Shown here in pieces: positions 7,024 to 15,414 of a DNA stretch of 17,507 nt (positions are counted from its first letter, which is position 1; each line of letters starts with the position of its first letter). The notes below the pieces were generated by a model. It searched no databases. It saw only the letters and a list, made by a program, of their open reading frames with translations, and was not told the DNA's origin. The position numbers were made by a program, and so were the translations under genes. The DNA is from JAJPXC01 sp964510535 (GTDB taxonomy: Bacteria > Bacteroidota > Bacteroidia > Bacteroidales > Muribaculaceae), in contig CAZECG010000030.1 in assembly GCA_964510535.1 (NCBI GenBank), forward strand, positions 1 to 17,507, written 5' to 3'.

Positions 7024-10000
7024 TTACTTGACGAGGACTTTGCGTGTCGCGCCTTGTGAAACCACGATGTAAACACCGCTTGCGAGTTTGTTAACCTCGC
7101 TCAATTCGGCGTTAGAGCGCACTTTGACACCCGACAGGTTGTAGATGTCGACATGAGCGTTAGCGTCGAATGCATCAACAGCCACATCCTCAACGCCTGC
7201 CGGCTCATCAACGGTGATTTTTTTGGTGAGCAGGTAGAGGTTGGGGAATGTCTCGTTGTAGAGGACACCGGTGATGTAGGTGTCGAACGTGGTGCGGAAC
7301 GATGTCACACCATCGGAGAAGTCATATTCGGGGTCCTCATCGTCCTGCGACGCGAGCACTTCGCCAACGTAGGCTGCGCTGTCCTCATCGTAGGTGGCAT
7401 CGCCATAGTACCATGTGAACACGGTCGGTGTTTCATTAACCTTTGCCAAGTAAGAGAGGTCGACAACGCCGTCAACGCACTCCACGTCGAGCACGGCTTG
7501 ATTACCGTAGAAGTAGCTTCCGAGGTTGGGATAGTCGGCTGGAATGGGGAGAGTGGCGAATGTGAACGAGTTGCCGTCGAGGAAGAGTGCTCTGAGCGTG
7601 TTCTTGACAGGTGTGATGTCGATTTTCTTCAACAGGTTTTGCGAGAGAACCACTTGCGACATCGCGGGGCAAGCCACGAACGAAATCGTATCGAGCCGGT
7701 TGTTGCCCGCCGCGAGCGACCAAAGGATGGGGTTATCCAACTTCAACGATGTGAGACTGTTGTTGGCGATATTGAGCAACTGGAGTTTCTTTAACTTCGA
7801 AGCGTCGAACGCCGTGTATTTGTTGTCACCGATGCTCAAAGCGGTGAGAGAAGCGTACCGTGAGAAGTCGGCTGTCGAGAATTTGTTGCCTTCAAGGTTA
7901 AGCTCGTACAGGCCTTCGGATTCGGGCATTGTCAGGGTCTTTTCGTCAAGTCCGGCTCTGCAAACGGTGAACGTTTCAACTTTTGTGAGCGGTGAAGCGT
8001 CGAGCTTGCTCATTGCCACACCATCGATAGAGAACACCTTTATATCCTCGGTAGACTCGTAGGTGTAGACTGTTACGTTGGCTCCGGCGTAAGTTTTCTG
8101 CTCAGTGTAGGCAGTGTATTTGGAGCTTACCATGGGATATTGGATGAACTCAGTGCCGTCGCCGCGCCAGTCGACGTAAACCGCTGTGTTTTTATGCCCT
8201 GTCAGCACGAGTGAGCCGGTCTCAGAGTTCTCGGTGGTGGTGAACGAAGCCACGACGGTGGTGGGGGCGCCGGTGACGGTTGTCGCTGTGGTGCGGAACA
8301 CGTTGTCGCCCGTGAAGGCGGGGAATGCCGGGTGGGTCATTTCGCAGTAGACGCTGCCAAGCTCGGTGTTGATGAACTTGAAGGCTCCACCGGTCCCGGT
8401 GTAGTCGACACCTTCGGTCAACGGTGTGCCGTCAACTTTTTTGAGGGTGAACACGGTTGAGAGGTTGTTGACCACGACGTTTTGCTCAGTGAGGTTGATG
8501 GCAGGGGCGAAAGCGACGATTTCAAGCTGCTGCTGAGGAGCGTAGGCGTAGCTTTCGATTGCGGTGAAATCGGGCAGAGTAGCGAGAGTCATCGCATTAT
8601 TGGCGATGTTAAAGCTCTTCAGATTGGGCATATCGACGGTGGTGAGCGAAGATATGGAGTTGCCGCTCAGGTTCACGTTGACAGCGTTAGCTTGATATGC
8701 GAGGCTGAAATCACCGCTGAGTTTGTTATTGCTCAAGTCAATGTCGGTGAGGCTGTCGAAGTTTTTGAGTGAGAATGTCGACAAGCGGTTGCCGGCGAGG
8801 TTGAGTTTGAGGATGTGCTCGACGTTGACAAAAGTGACATCGGTGAGGTAGTTTTTGCTCAAGTTGATGTCGGTGAGGAAGTTTTTCTCATAGTCGCCAT
8901 ACACTCCGGCGAGGGAGAAGGTGCCGCTCAGACGGTTGTCGCTCAGGTTAAGGTCTTTGAGCAAGCGGTTGTATTTCGTTTCGATTCTGAGCAGTCGGCA
9001 TCCTGTCACGGTGAGGTGCTGCAGTTGAGAAGCCGCCGTGACATCAATTGAGCTTAGAGGCAGCTCGGCAAGGCTGAAAGCCGTGAGGTTTTCACCGTCG
9101 GGGATATAGATTTCGACGGTCGCTGAGCCGCTTGCCGGGAGAGTGATGCTGACATTGTCATCGGTCGGGTATCCGGCGGTAGTGGCGTTGAATGTCGAGC
9201 GGGTGCCGTTGACATCAACATAGAACTCGCGGGGTGACGCAGCTGTCGCGTTGGCGATACCCACTTTGAATGATACCGTTTTGCCGGCTGAAGCCGATGT
9301 GGTGCCGAAAGTCAACGTTTTGTCAGGCTTGCCCATGTCGTCAGCGTTTTTCACGAGGAAATTAGCCGAACGGATGGTGTAGTCGGGGAACGCTGTGTTG
9401 GCAAACTCGATGTAAACCGAGTCGGTGGGGAGCTGCAGAAATTTCACGATTCCATTGCTATGTGTGTAGTATGCCGAGTCCAATTCCACGGGTTCGGCCT
9501 CGGGAGTGTCGAGCATCACGCGGGCGTAGGTCACGGAATTATCACGCAACACACGCGCGGAGAAATCGATATCATCACCGAGAGCGTAAGATTTCGCACA
9601 AGCCATCGGATTGCGCTGGTAGTAGTACTCATTCCAGGTAGACTGGGGCAGCGGGAGGGTGGCAAAGTCAAAATTGTTGTAGGCTAAGTCAACCGAGTAT
9701 AAAGCGGTGTTGTTCGTGATGTCAATATTGGAGAGATTGTTGTTACGCACATTAAACTTCACAAGGGCTGTGTTTTTGGAGATGTCGAGGTTAGTCAGCT
9801 TGTTGCCGCCGAGGCGGAGTAGCGTGAGCTTGGTGTTGTTGCTCAAGTCTATCCCGTTCAAGTGGTACTCGGTGTTGATGTTGCCTGAGAGGTGCTCGGC
9901 GATGAGCGTTGTCAGGTTGGGGTTGTTAGACAGGTTTATATCACGGATTTTAGTATCAGAGATATTGAGGCTGACGAGTTTGGAGTTTTTCGACAGGTCG

Positions 10001-10713
10001 AGCGACGCCACATTTGTCAAGTCGAGCGACATGGTCACCAGTTCGGGGCATCCGGTCGGGTCGACGTTGCGCAAATCGAGATTGTGGTAAGCGTCAAAGG
10101 CTACCATCGACGGATAGTCGCTCAAGTTGAACGACTGGTCGAGGTGATCAACTATATCCATTTCGAGGATTGTGAGCAGCGGCTTGGGAGCGCCGATTTT
10201 GAGCGGGCTTTCAGCCGAGAATGTGTTACCACCGACATAAATCGCCTCGAGCTTGGTGAATGGCGTGAGGTCAAGCGATTTCAGCTCGTTATAGCATACG
10301 TCGATGATGTCGAGGTTGACACACTTGTCCATGTCAATCCACTCGATGTAGCAGCCGCGGGCCACGAAATAGTCAATCTTTGAGGCATCACCGTATATTT
10401 TGACAATACCGTCGCCTTGCGGCACGCTACAAGCGATAGAGGTACCAACCATCGAAGCGGTTTCCTCGTTGTAATAAGCGCGGCCGACTTCATACTCAGA
10501 GGTTCCGTAACCGCAATCGACATCGAAGTAGTCGGTTTCGGTTGCACCGAGATAGATGTAGAATGTGTTTTCAGCCCCGTAGGTGTCATAAATGTTTGTT
10601 TTAAACGTTATGATAGGCTCACCGAGGTCGTCGGCAGTCTGAGCCGCACCCATCGGCGCCGCTACCAAACCGAGACACAGCGTCAATGAGGTCAGAAATG
10701 CTTTGAATTTCAT
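7024..10713 (-). CDS. Giant exported leucine-rich-repeat protein with three repeated modules and a T9SS tail
   Basis: The product has 1229 residues. Residues 1-24 are a Sec signal peptide (FLTSLTLCLGLVAAPMGAAQ). Three modules follow, at about 27-455, 463-813 and 816-1170. Each has an N-terminal beta domain with a degenerate PKD-like core (YFDVDCGYG, FYVDVNGTR, VYVDWRGDGT), then leucine-rich repeats of about 21 residues (for example LTLLRLGGNKLTNLDISKNT), then a conserved exit from the LRR block (FATLPLP, LATLPDF, FATLPIP), then a second beta domain. Residues 1171-1229 are a Por/T9SS type A sorting tail (VDIYNLSGVKVRS, LASGVYIVV, end RKVLVK), so it should reach the surface. Such LRRs bind proteins or glycans, as in internalins and BspA; the ligand here is unknown. 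It begins 34 bp after the subtilase gene with no promoter match between, so the two should be cotranscribed. The long antisense frames inside it are shadows. Confidence 0.9.
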   Translation of the reverse strand: MKFKAFLTSLTLCLGLVAAPMGAAQTADDLGEPIITFKTNIYDTYGAENTFYIYLGATETDYFDVDCGYGTSEYEVGRAYYNEETASMVGTSIACSVPQGDGIVKIYGDASKIDYFVARGCYIEWIDMDKCVNLDIIDVCYNELKSLDLTPFTKLEAIYVGGNTFSAESPLKIGAPKPLLTILEMDIVDHLDQSFNLSDYPSMVAFDAYHNLDLRNVDPTGCPELVTMSLDLTNVASLDLSKNSKLVSLNISDTKIRDINLSNNPNLTTLIAEHLSGNINTEYHLNGIDLSNNTKLTLLRLGGNKLTNLDISKNTALVKFNVRNNNLSNIDITNNTALYSVDLAYNNFDFATLPLPQSTWNEYYYQRNPMACAKSYALGDDIDFSARVLRDNSVTYARVMLDTPEAEPVELDSAYYTHSNGIVKFLQLPTDSVYIEFANTAFPDYTIRSANFLVKNADDMGKPDKTLTFGTTSASAGKTVSFKVGIANATAASPREFYVDVNGTRSTFNATTAGYPTDDNVSITLPASGSATVEIYIPDGENLTAFSLAELPLSSIDVTAASQLQHLTVTGCRLLRIETKYNRLLKDLNLSDNRLSGTFSLAGVYGDYEKNFLTDINLSKNYLTDVTFVNVEHILKLNLAGNRLSTFSLKNFDSLTDIDLSNNKLSGDFSLAYQANAVNVNLSGNSISSLTTVDMPNLKSFNIANNAMTLATLPDFTAIESYAYAPQQQLEIVAFAPAINLTEQNVVVNNLSTVFTLKKVDGTPLTEGVDYTGTGGAFKFINTELGSVYCEMTHPAFPAFTGDNVFRTTATTVTGAPTTVVASFTTTENSETGSLVLTGHKNTAVYVDWRGDGTEFIQYPMVSSKYTAYTEQKTYAGANVTVYTYESTEDIKVFSIDGVAMSKLDASPLTKVETFTVCRAGLDEKTLTMPESEGLYELNLEGNKFSTADFSRYASLTALSIGDNKYTAFDASKLKKLQLLNIANNSLTSLKLDNPILWSLAAGNNRLDTISFVACPAMSQVVLSQNLLKKIDITPVKNTLRALFLDGNSFTFATLPIPADYPNLGSYFYGNQAVLDVECVDGVVDLSYLAKVNETPTVFTWYYGDATYDEDSAAYVGEVLASQDDEDPEYDFSDGVTSFRTTFDTYITGVLYNETFPNLYLLTKKITVDEPAGVEDVAVDAFDANAHVDIYNLSGVKVRSNAELSEVNKLASGVYIVVSQGATRKVLVK

Positions 10714-10747
10714 TTGATATCAGTTGTATAGTTAAAAATCGAATTTA
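10714..10747 (-). other. Short linker between subtilase and LRR genes
   Basis: This AT-rich gap of 34 bp has no hairpin and no TAnnTTTG box. It supports cotranscription of the protease and LRR genes. Confidence 0.6.
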
Positions 10748-13117
10748 TTATTTCACGAGCAATTTGCGCGATTCCACACCGTTGACGTTCAAGACGTAGA
10801 CACCACTGCCGAGCGATGACAAATCAATGTCGGCTTCGTTGCCGTCGACAGCTAAGTTATAGACGGTGTTGCCCGACAAATCGTAAACATTGATTTGGAG
10901 AGAAGTCGCATTGCCCAAGAAGATATTGTAGCAGCTCGCAGAAGTGGGATTCACCATCAGGCGGCTGTTGTGGCCGTCGGCAATGACATCATCGACACCG
11001 GCGCCGGCGCGGCGTATCACTTCTTTCAGCCCTTCGAGGGCATTGAATTTGCCCGCTCCCCAACGCACGGGGTCTTCTGAATTGACGATGTCGTCGCGGG
11101 TTGAAGTCCTGGCGATTATATCTTTCACATCGTCGATGGTGAGCGTCGGGTCGGCTTCGAGCCAAAGAGCGATTGCTCCGGCGACGAGCGGGGTTGACAT
11201 CGAGGTGCCTACTTCTTGCTTCCAATAGTATGTACGACCGTTTTCGTCGGTCGCGCGCGCCGAGCAGTAACCGTTTTTATAAGCCAGGGCGACATCCGAG
11301 GTGTAGCTTTGCGTAGCATAATCGAGATAGGGGTTGCTCATGGCCGAGATAATCGCCGAGCCGGGTGCGCAGACGGTGGGGAGGTTGCGCCCGTCGGCGA
11401 GTGTTCCAAATGAGGAGAACCCGCTGATGTGGCCGGTGTTGAAACCCGCGCCTTCATACCACATTTTCTCACCGGCGAGCGTACCCCACTCGCTACGAGT
11501 GTTGTAGGAACCGACAACTACCACGTTGTTGCCCACAGCCATGTCGGAAATCGAGCCGTTGCACGAGCCATCGTCGAACCCTTCGATACCTTCGTTGTCA
11601 ATCCAAGTTGTCAGCCCATCGCAATAGCACTCGATACGCTGTCCGTCGCTGCCTGTAACCTCAAAACCGAGGCAATAATTGTCGTCGGCATTTGTCTCCC
11701 GGTTGTTGAAGACGTAGTAGTCAACCATACCGTAGTAACGGTTGCTCTCGGAGTGTATCATACTGCCGACACCGACGTATCCCGAGAATGCTTTTTTGAA
11801 ATTGGCATCGCCCACGACATCGGTATCCTCCATCTGCCAGTCGGAAGAGCTGCAATAGTAAGTCCCTACGCCGTCGCCTTTAACGGGCATCTGCATGGCT
11901 ACGCGGTTGCGTTTGCGGTTGTAGATAAACGCCTTCAGGCTGAAACGAGTTGTATCGTTGGAGTAGATTGCAATCGAGCCATAGCGGATGTAGTTGTTCA
12001 AGTCGTATTCATCGTCGGTCACGGGCGAGTTGGGGTCGTAACGGTAGCTGTAGGGATAGACAAACGATTTCACCTTGTTGTCGGTTGCGGTCAGATTCTT
12101 GGGCAAGGCGATTTTCAAGTCGCCCTCGTTACCTGCCGAGATGCAAACAATCATTTCCTTACCCACCATGTCGAGCATCTTGACCAATGAGCTTGAGGTG
12201 TCGTGGGGACCCGTATTGGAACCGAGCGAAAGACTGAGCACCATAGGTTTTTTGAGGTATTCTTTGCCGTAGCCGTAGAGGTAGTCAATGCCGTACGCAA
12301 TCAACACATCTTGCAGGTCGCCGCAGCTGACCGCGATGTCGCTTTCGGTAGCCATGCCGTAGAATGGATTGGCCGTCGTGGATACCGACACTTTAGAGCC
12401 GCTGCCCAACGAAGCCAATTCGACATCACCTTTGTAACGTCCGGCAAGGATGCCGAGGGTGTGAGTGCCGTGATAGGTCGACTTTGTATCGGTTGAGAAT
12501 TGAGAGATGGGCTGAGCGTCCTGCACATCATCGCCATACCAGTTAATGACCGGAACGCTTGACGTGCCGACAGAGACGTGTGACAAGTATCCGATGCTGC
12601 TTGACCCGTCGCTGTTTTTAAATGAGATGTGGTTGGGGTCGACACCTTGGTCGACGATAGCCGTCACCACCCCTTTACCGGTGTAAGCTCGGTCGAGGGG
12701 TTCGGCTCCGGCGTGGATTTGAGATACGCCCGCCGCCTGACGTCCGAGGTCGAGATGGTTTGAGAGCGATTTTTGCAGGCTGAGACTTTTAACGCATGGG
12801 AGCGAAGATACCTCATCAACTTTGTCGTAGGGAAGATTGACGATGATGACGCCATTGCTGTCGAGCACGATTTCCACACCTGCTTCTATCAAGTCGGCAG
12901 CGGTTGCGCCGTCGGCAAGTGTGACAAAAGCGTTCACGCCGTCTGCCGAAGATGTGTCGGTGCTATCTTTGGCGAGGAGACGGTGATGTTGCCGCGCCAA
13001 GCCGCGTTGTTCCATCTTATGACGGCGAAGCGACGCACGGCTTTGCAAGTCAAGAGCTTGACCGTCAGCGGTTAGCATAGCCGACAAGACAAGCGGCAAA
13101 ATAAAGAAACGTTTCAT
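10748..13117 (-). CDS. Secreted subtilisin-family (S8) serine protease with T9SS tail
   Basis: The product has 789 residues. Residues 1-19 or so are a signal peptide. About 60-120 resemble an I9-like inhibitory propeptide (VNAFVTLADGATAADLIEAG, then VIIVNLPYDKVDEVSSLPCV). The catalytic set of family S8 is complete: Asp156 in AIVDQGVDPNH, His216 in YHGTHTLGILAG, oxyanion Asn330 in ISAGNEGD and Ser639 in GTSMSTPLVAGAIALW. The stretch from Asn330 to Ser639 is 309 residues against 66 in subtilisin, so a large insert with beta character sits between them. The last 70 residues are a Por/T9SS type A tail (LQINVYDLSGNTVYNLAVDG, LGSGVYVLNVNG, end RKLLVK). It is likely surface attached or released and digests host or dietary protein. 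No promoter match was found in the 114 bp upstream, so read-through from the gene before it is possible. The LRR gene follows 34 bp later. Confidence 0.93.
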   Translation of the reverse strand: MKRFFILPLVLSAMLTADGQALDLQSRASLRRHKMEQRGLARQHHRLLAKDSTDTSSADGVNAFVTLADGATAADLIEAGVEIVLDSNGVIIVNLPYDKVDEVSSLPCVKSLSLQKSLSNHLDLGRQAAGVSQIHAGAEPLDRAYTGKGVVTAIVDQGVDPNHISFKNSDGSSSIGYLSHVSVGTSSVPVINWYGDDVQDAQPISQFSTDTKSTYHGTHTLGILAGRYKGDVELASLGSGSKVSVSTTANPFYGMATESDIAVSCGDLQDVLIAYGIDYLYGYGKEYLKKPMVLSLSLGSNTGPHDTSSSLVKMLDMVGKEMIVCISAGNEGDLKIALPKNLTATDNKVKSFVYPYSYRYDPNSPVTDDEYDLNNYIRYGSIAIYSNDTTRFSLKAFIYNRKRNRVAMQMPVKGDGVGTYYCSSSDWQMEDTDVVGDANFKKAFSGYVGVGSMIHSESNRYYGMVDYYVFNNRETNADDNYCLGFEVTGSDGQRIECYCDGLTTWIDNEGIEGFDDGSCNGSISDMAVGNNVVVVGSYNTRSEWGTLAGEKMWYEGAGFNTGHISGFSSFGTLADGRNLPTVCAPGSAIISAMSNPYLDYATQSYTSDVALAYKNGYCSARATDENGRTYYWKQEVGTSMSTPLVAGAIALWLEADPTLTIDDVKDIIARTSTRDDIVNSEDPVRWGAGKFNALEGLKEVIRRAGAGVDDVIADGHNSRLMVNPTSASCYNIFLGNATSLQINVYDLSGNTVYNLAVDGNEADIDLSSLGSGVYVLNVNGVESRKLLVK

Positions 13118-13168
13118 TTAAAGTGGATGCCTTTATTAAAAATGTGAATGATTATGCCTATAAATTTT

Positions 13169-13208
13169 AAACAACGACAACGCAACCGCGCTTTGCGCAA
13201 TTGCGTTG
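13169..13208 (-). terminator. Hairpin with T-rich tail between the repeat-protein gene and the subtilase
   Basis: On the minus strand CAACGCAA (13208-13201) pairs with TTGCGTTG (13185-13178). Inside, after a two-by-two mismatch, GCGC pairs with GCGC around a three-base loop AAA. The bases after it are TCGTTGTTTAAAATTT. It begins 23 bp after the stop of the repeat-protein gene. It may end that transcript or only weaken flow into the subtilase gene. Confidence 0.5.
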
Positions 13209-13231
13209 CCGCATTATATTAGTCGTCGTTC

Positions 13232-15118
13232 TCAACGAACAACTTTCTTTCCATTGACGATGTAGATACCTGCGGGAAGTTCATTGAAGTCAGTGGCTGA
13301 ATCGAGCACTTTTATGCCTTGAAGGTTGTAGACGGGACCATTGGCAGCGTCTGTAGCGACCTTGATATTTTCAACGCCCGATGAGCTATCAGTGATGCTG
13401 ACAGTGTGATTGGCTGTCGCCGCGAATGAGTAAATGCCGTCAGCATCTTTTTCGATGGCTTCACCATCGACTTTGACTTCGAGCTTGTCAGACTCTGATG
13501 ACACTTCAAAGAGAGTGCCCGTGAGGACTTTAACGCCTTCTTTCCACTCGGTGAGCTTGTTCACTTTGTCGACTGTGATTGTTGCGCTTTCTGCGACCTG
13601 CGAGAAAGTGACGGTATGCTCTTCGGGGGCTACGCCGGCGGTGTAGATTTTGATTACGTCGCCATTATTAGGCACACCATACCACGATGCGTAGGTGCTG
13701 CCGTAGTAGTTGTTTTGGAGTTCACCGTTGATATACATGATTGCGGCATTTTTGCAATTTACCGATACCATGAATTGCTCGCCGGCAGCGGTAGCGAAAG
13801 GCACCACATTGTAATTCTCTTCAAGATAATTGTAGGTTGAACGGTCCTCAGCCGACTGCCAGTAGGCACTGGTGTTTGTGCCGGAGTAGTTGAGCTGCAC
13901 ATTGCTCAAATCGCTGAGGTAAACCAAGAATTTACCATCGTAGACACGAACCTGCGAAGTCACATCGAAGTAAGAGCCTTCGCTGACGAGGTAAAAGTTG
14001 CTGGAGCCGGTGACTGCATTACCATCTTTGTCGGTGACCGAAGCGATGTCATAACCGGTAACGGCTTTAATCTGGATTCCTTCGATTCTTTCGCTGATGG
14101 TAAGGTTGTTTTCACCTGCCACAAGGCCGGTCAGCGGAGTTGACGAGTAACCCTCGTAGACTTCCACGCGAGTGGGGTCATCGAGCTTGACAGTGTAGTT
14201 GAGTTGAGCGTAGTTGTGAGCTTTGATATCCACTACAGTAGCCTCGGTGCCGATTGTGAAGTAGATGTAGGTACTCAACGACTGGAGTTCATCGTTAATA
14301 AAGATGCTGTCAAGTTTGTAAGTGTCACCATCAAGTTCGATAGAGATGTTGTTTCCGGCGGTCACCTCAAACGGTTCGTTGACTTTCCAGTCATCGATAG
14401 ACGTATAGTTTGCTCTTACCGATTTCACAATGCCACCCATTCCTTCGGGGACCTTGATGGTGAGGTCAACAGGAACTTCAGGATAGTCAGCTTCGATTTC
14501 AATCCGGGTGCCGTCAACGACATCCACATCAATCGAAGACGCGGTCATGGTTTGCGTCACACCGTTGACCTCAATGCGATAAAATGGAGTGTAGTTGCGG
14601 TTTGTGAAAGAGAACACATTTTCAGAACCGGGAATAAATTTCACCTCTGTTTCGCTGTCGTTAGCCAAGTCGATTGACTCTCCGCCGCGGGTGGCTGAGA
14701 TGTTTTCCGCGCTGCCGACAACTTTAACATATGCCGTGGCTGTGCGGGCTTCACTGAGATTCACAGTGCTAACGGTGTAGACAGCTCCGTTCACGCCTGA
14801 GCTAAGCGATAACGAATACTGGCCATAATTACCATAGACGCTACTGCCGGCGGCATCAACGAACGATGTGATTTTGTAGCCGCTTGCCTGAGAGACCTTC
14901 AGAGTAGGGTATTTCATGACGTCGTCGAAGTCAACAACTACCTCACTTGCCGAAGTATAGTTTTGGGTATGCGTCGACCAACTATCGTCATAATAATTCA
15001 AGCTGATTGTTACGGCATCGGGGTTGTCAATTTTCAGCGTAACTTGATAGGCATTGGCGGCAACAGGTGCGACCAAGCCAATCAACGCTAACACAAATGC
15101 AGTGTAAAACTTTTTCAT
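13232..15118 (-). CDS. Exported repeat-built beta protein of unknown function with T9SS-type tail
   Basis: The product has 628 residues from the ATG at 15118. That start opens a clear signal peptide (KKFYTAFVLALIGLVAPVAANA, cut after about residue 23). An ATG 28 codons upstream lies in the structured leader and gives no better signal. The mature part looks like about six related units of 75-105 residues, beginning near 25, 127, 217, 306, 399 and 501. Each opens with a strand such as YQVTLKIDNPDAVTI, VDLTIKVPEGMGG, LNYTVKLDDPTRVEV or HTVTFSQVAESATIT. The fourth contains YDIASVTDKDGNAVTG, close to YKITSFVDAAGSSVYG in the first. I know no enzymatic motif in it. Residues about 580-628 are a short Por-type sorting tail (GPVYNLQGIKVLDS, LPAGIYIVNG, end KKVVR). 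A structural or binding role at the cell surface is an inference. It is expressed from its own promoter. Confidence 0.8.
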   Translation of the reverse strand: MKKFYTAFVLALIGLVAPVAANAYQVTLKIDNPDAVTISLNYYDDSWSTHTQNYTSASEVVVDFDDVMKYPTLKVSQASGYKITSFVDAAGSSVYGNYGQYSLSLSSGVNGAVYTVSTVNLSEARTATAYVKVVGSAENISATRGGESIDLANDSETEVKFIPGSENVFSFTNRNYTPFYRIEVNGVTQTMTASSIDVDVVDGTRIEIEADYPEVPVDLTIKVPEGMGGIVKSVRANYTSIDDWKVNEPFEVTAGNNISIELDGDTYKLDSIFINDELQSLSTYIYFTIGTEATVVDIKAHNYAQLNYTVKLDDPTRVEVYEGYSSTPLTGLVAGENNLTISERIEGIQIKAVTGYDIASVTDKDGNAVTGSSNFYLVSEGSYFDVTSQVRVYDGKFLVYLSDLSNVQLNYSGTNTSAYWQSAEDRSTYNYLEENYNVVPFATAAGEQFMVSVNCKNAAIMYINGELQNNYYGSTYASWYGVPNNGDVIKIYTAGVAPEEHTVTFSQVAESATITVDKVNKLTEWKEGVKVLTGTLFEVSSESDKLEVKVDGEAIEKDADGIYSFAATANHTVSITDSSSGVENIKVATDAANGPVYNLQGIKVLDSATDFNELPAGIYIVNGKKVVR

Positions 15119-15143
15119 AATTTGAAATTTTGAATTGCGGTAT

Positions 15144-15247
15144 AAGAGAAGGCTCCACTTGGCTGAGGCTCTCTTGATTAAAACGTTTAAAATATATAAC
15201 ACATTGGCTTTGAAATCACTTCAAAGTCGTGAAGATGTCACTTCACG
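15144..15247 (-). promoter_or_regulatory. Structured 5' leader with two adjacent perfect hairpins and a third imperfect one
   Basis: From the 5' end on the minus strand: hairpin A has arms CGTGAAG (15247-15241) and CTTCACG (15234-15228), loop of 6; one base later hairpin B has arms CTTTGAA (15226-15220) and TTCAAAG (15214-15208), loop GTGAT. Both contain TGAAGTGA across the 5' arm and loop. A third, imperfect hairpin has arms AAGAGA (15175-15170) and TCTCTT (15149-15144) with a CTC/GAG inner stem. Hairpin A would lie at the very 5' end of the mRNA predicted from the promoter at 15252-15281. Possible roles are mRNA stability or control of translation of the repeat protein; which one is not shown. 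Confidence 0.55.
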
Positions 15248-15251
15248 GCTG

Positions 15252-15281
15252 CAAAAGTAAGAATTTTGGCCGTATTTACAA
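15252..15281 (-). promoter_or_regulatory. Bacteroidetes-type promoter of the repeat-protein gene
   Basis: On the minus strand TTG (15281-15279) is followed after 19 bases by TACTTTTG (15259-15252), a full match to TTG-N19-21-TAnnTTTG. Transcription should begin at about 15245-15248, giving a leader of about 128 bases before the ATG at 15118. Confidence 0.65.
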
Positions 15282-15414
15282 GCAAAAAAGATAGCAAAAT
15301 TTTAGATTTAGCCAAAATTAGATGTCAATTCCGGCTAATTCTATCATCATTTGGCAACAAAAAGTCAACCTTGAATGTCGACAAATAATCACCCCGATAA
15401 ACGCCGGGCGGCGG
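15282..15414. other. AT-rich intergenic region between YciO-like gene and repeat-protein promoter
   Basis: No coding frame is seen. The only structure is a short minus-strand stem just after the YciO-like stop, CGCC (15413-15410) with GGCG (15405-15402) and then TTTATC. It is a weak candidate terminator for that operon. Confidence 0.4.

Noticed and set aside
7153..7794. Open frame of 213 codons on the + strand inside the LRR gene, with others at 9892-10383 and 8482-8772
   Set aside because: All are antisense to the LRR coding frame. Their Val-, Glu- and Gly-rich translations are mirrors of the repeat codons, with no signal, motif or promoter.
11429..12190. Long open frame of 253 codons on the + strand inside the subtilase gene
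   Set aside because: It lies fully antisense to the catalytic region of a clear S8 protease, has no recognisable domain, and its length follows from the codon bias of the real gene.
13178..13208. Palindrome near 13190 as an operator or REP-like element
   Set aside because: Its place just after a stop codon and the T-rich bases behind it on the minus strand fit a terminator better, and no second copy is in the window.
15119..15202. Upstream ATG at 15202 for the repeat protein
   Set aside because: It lies within the structured leader and would place 28 polar residues in front of an otherwise normal signal peptide.
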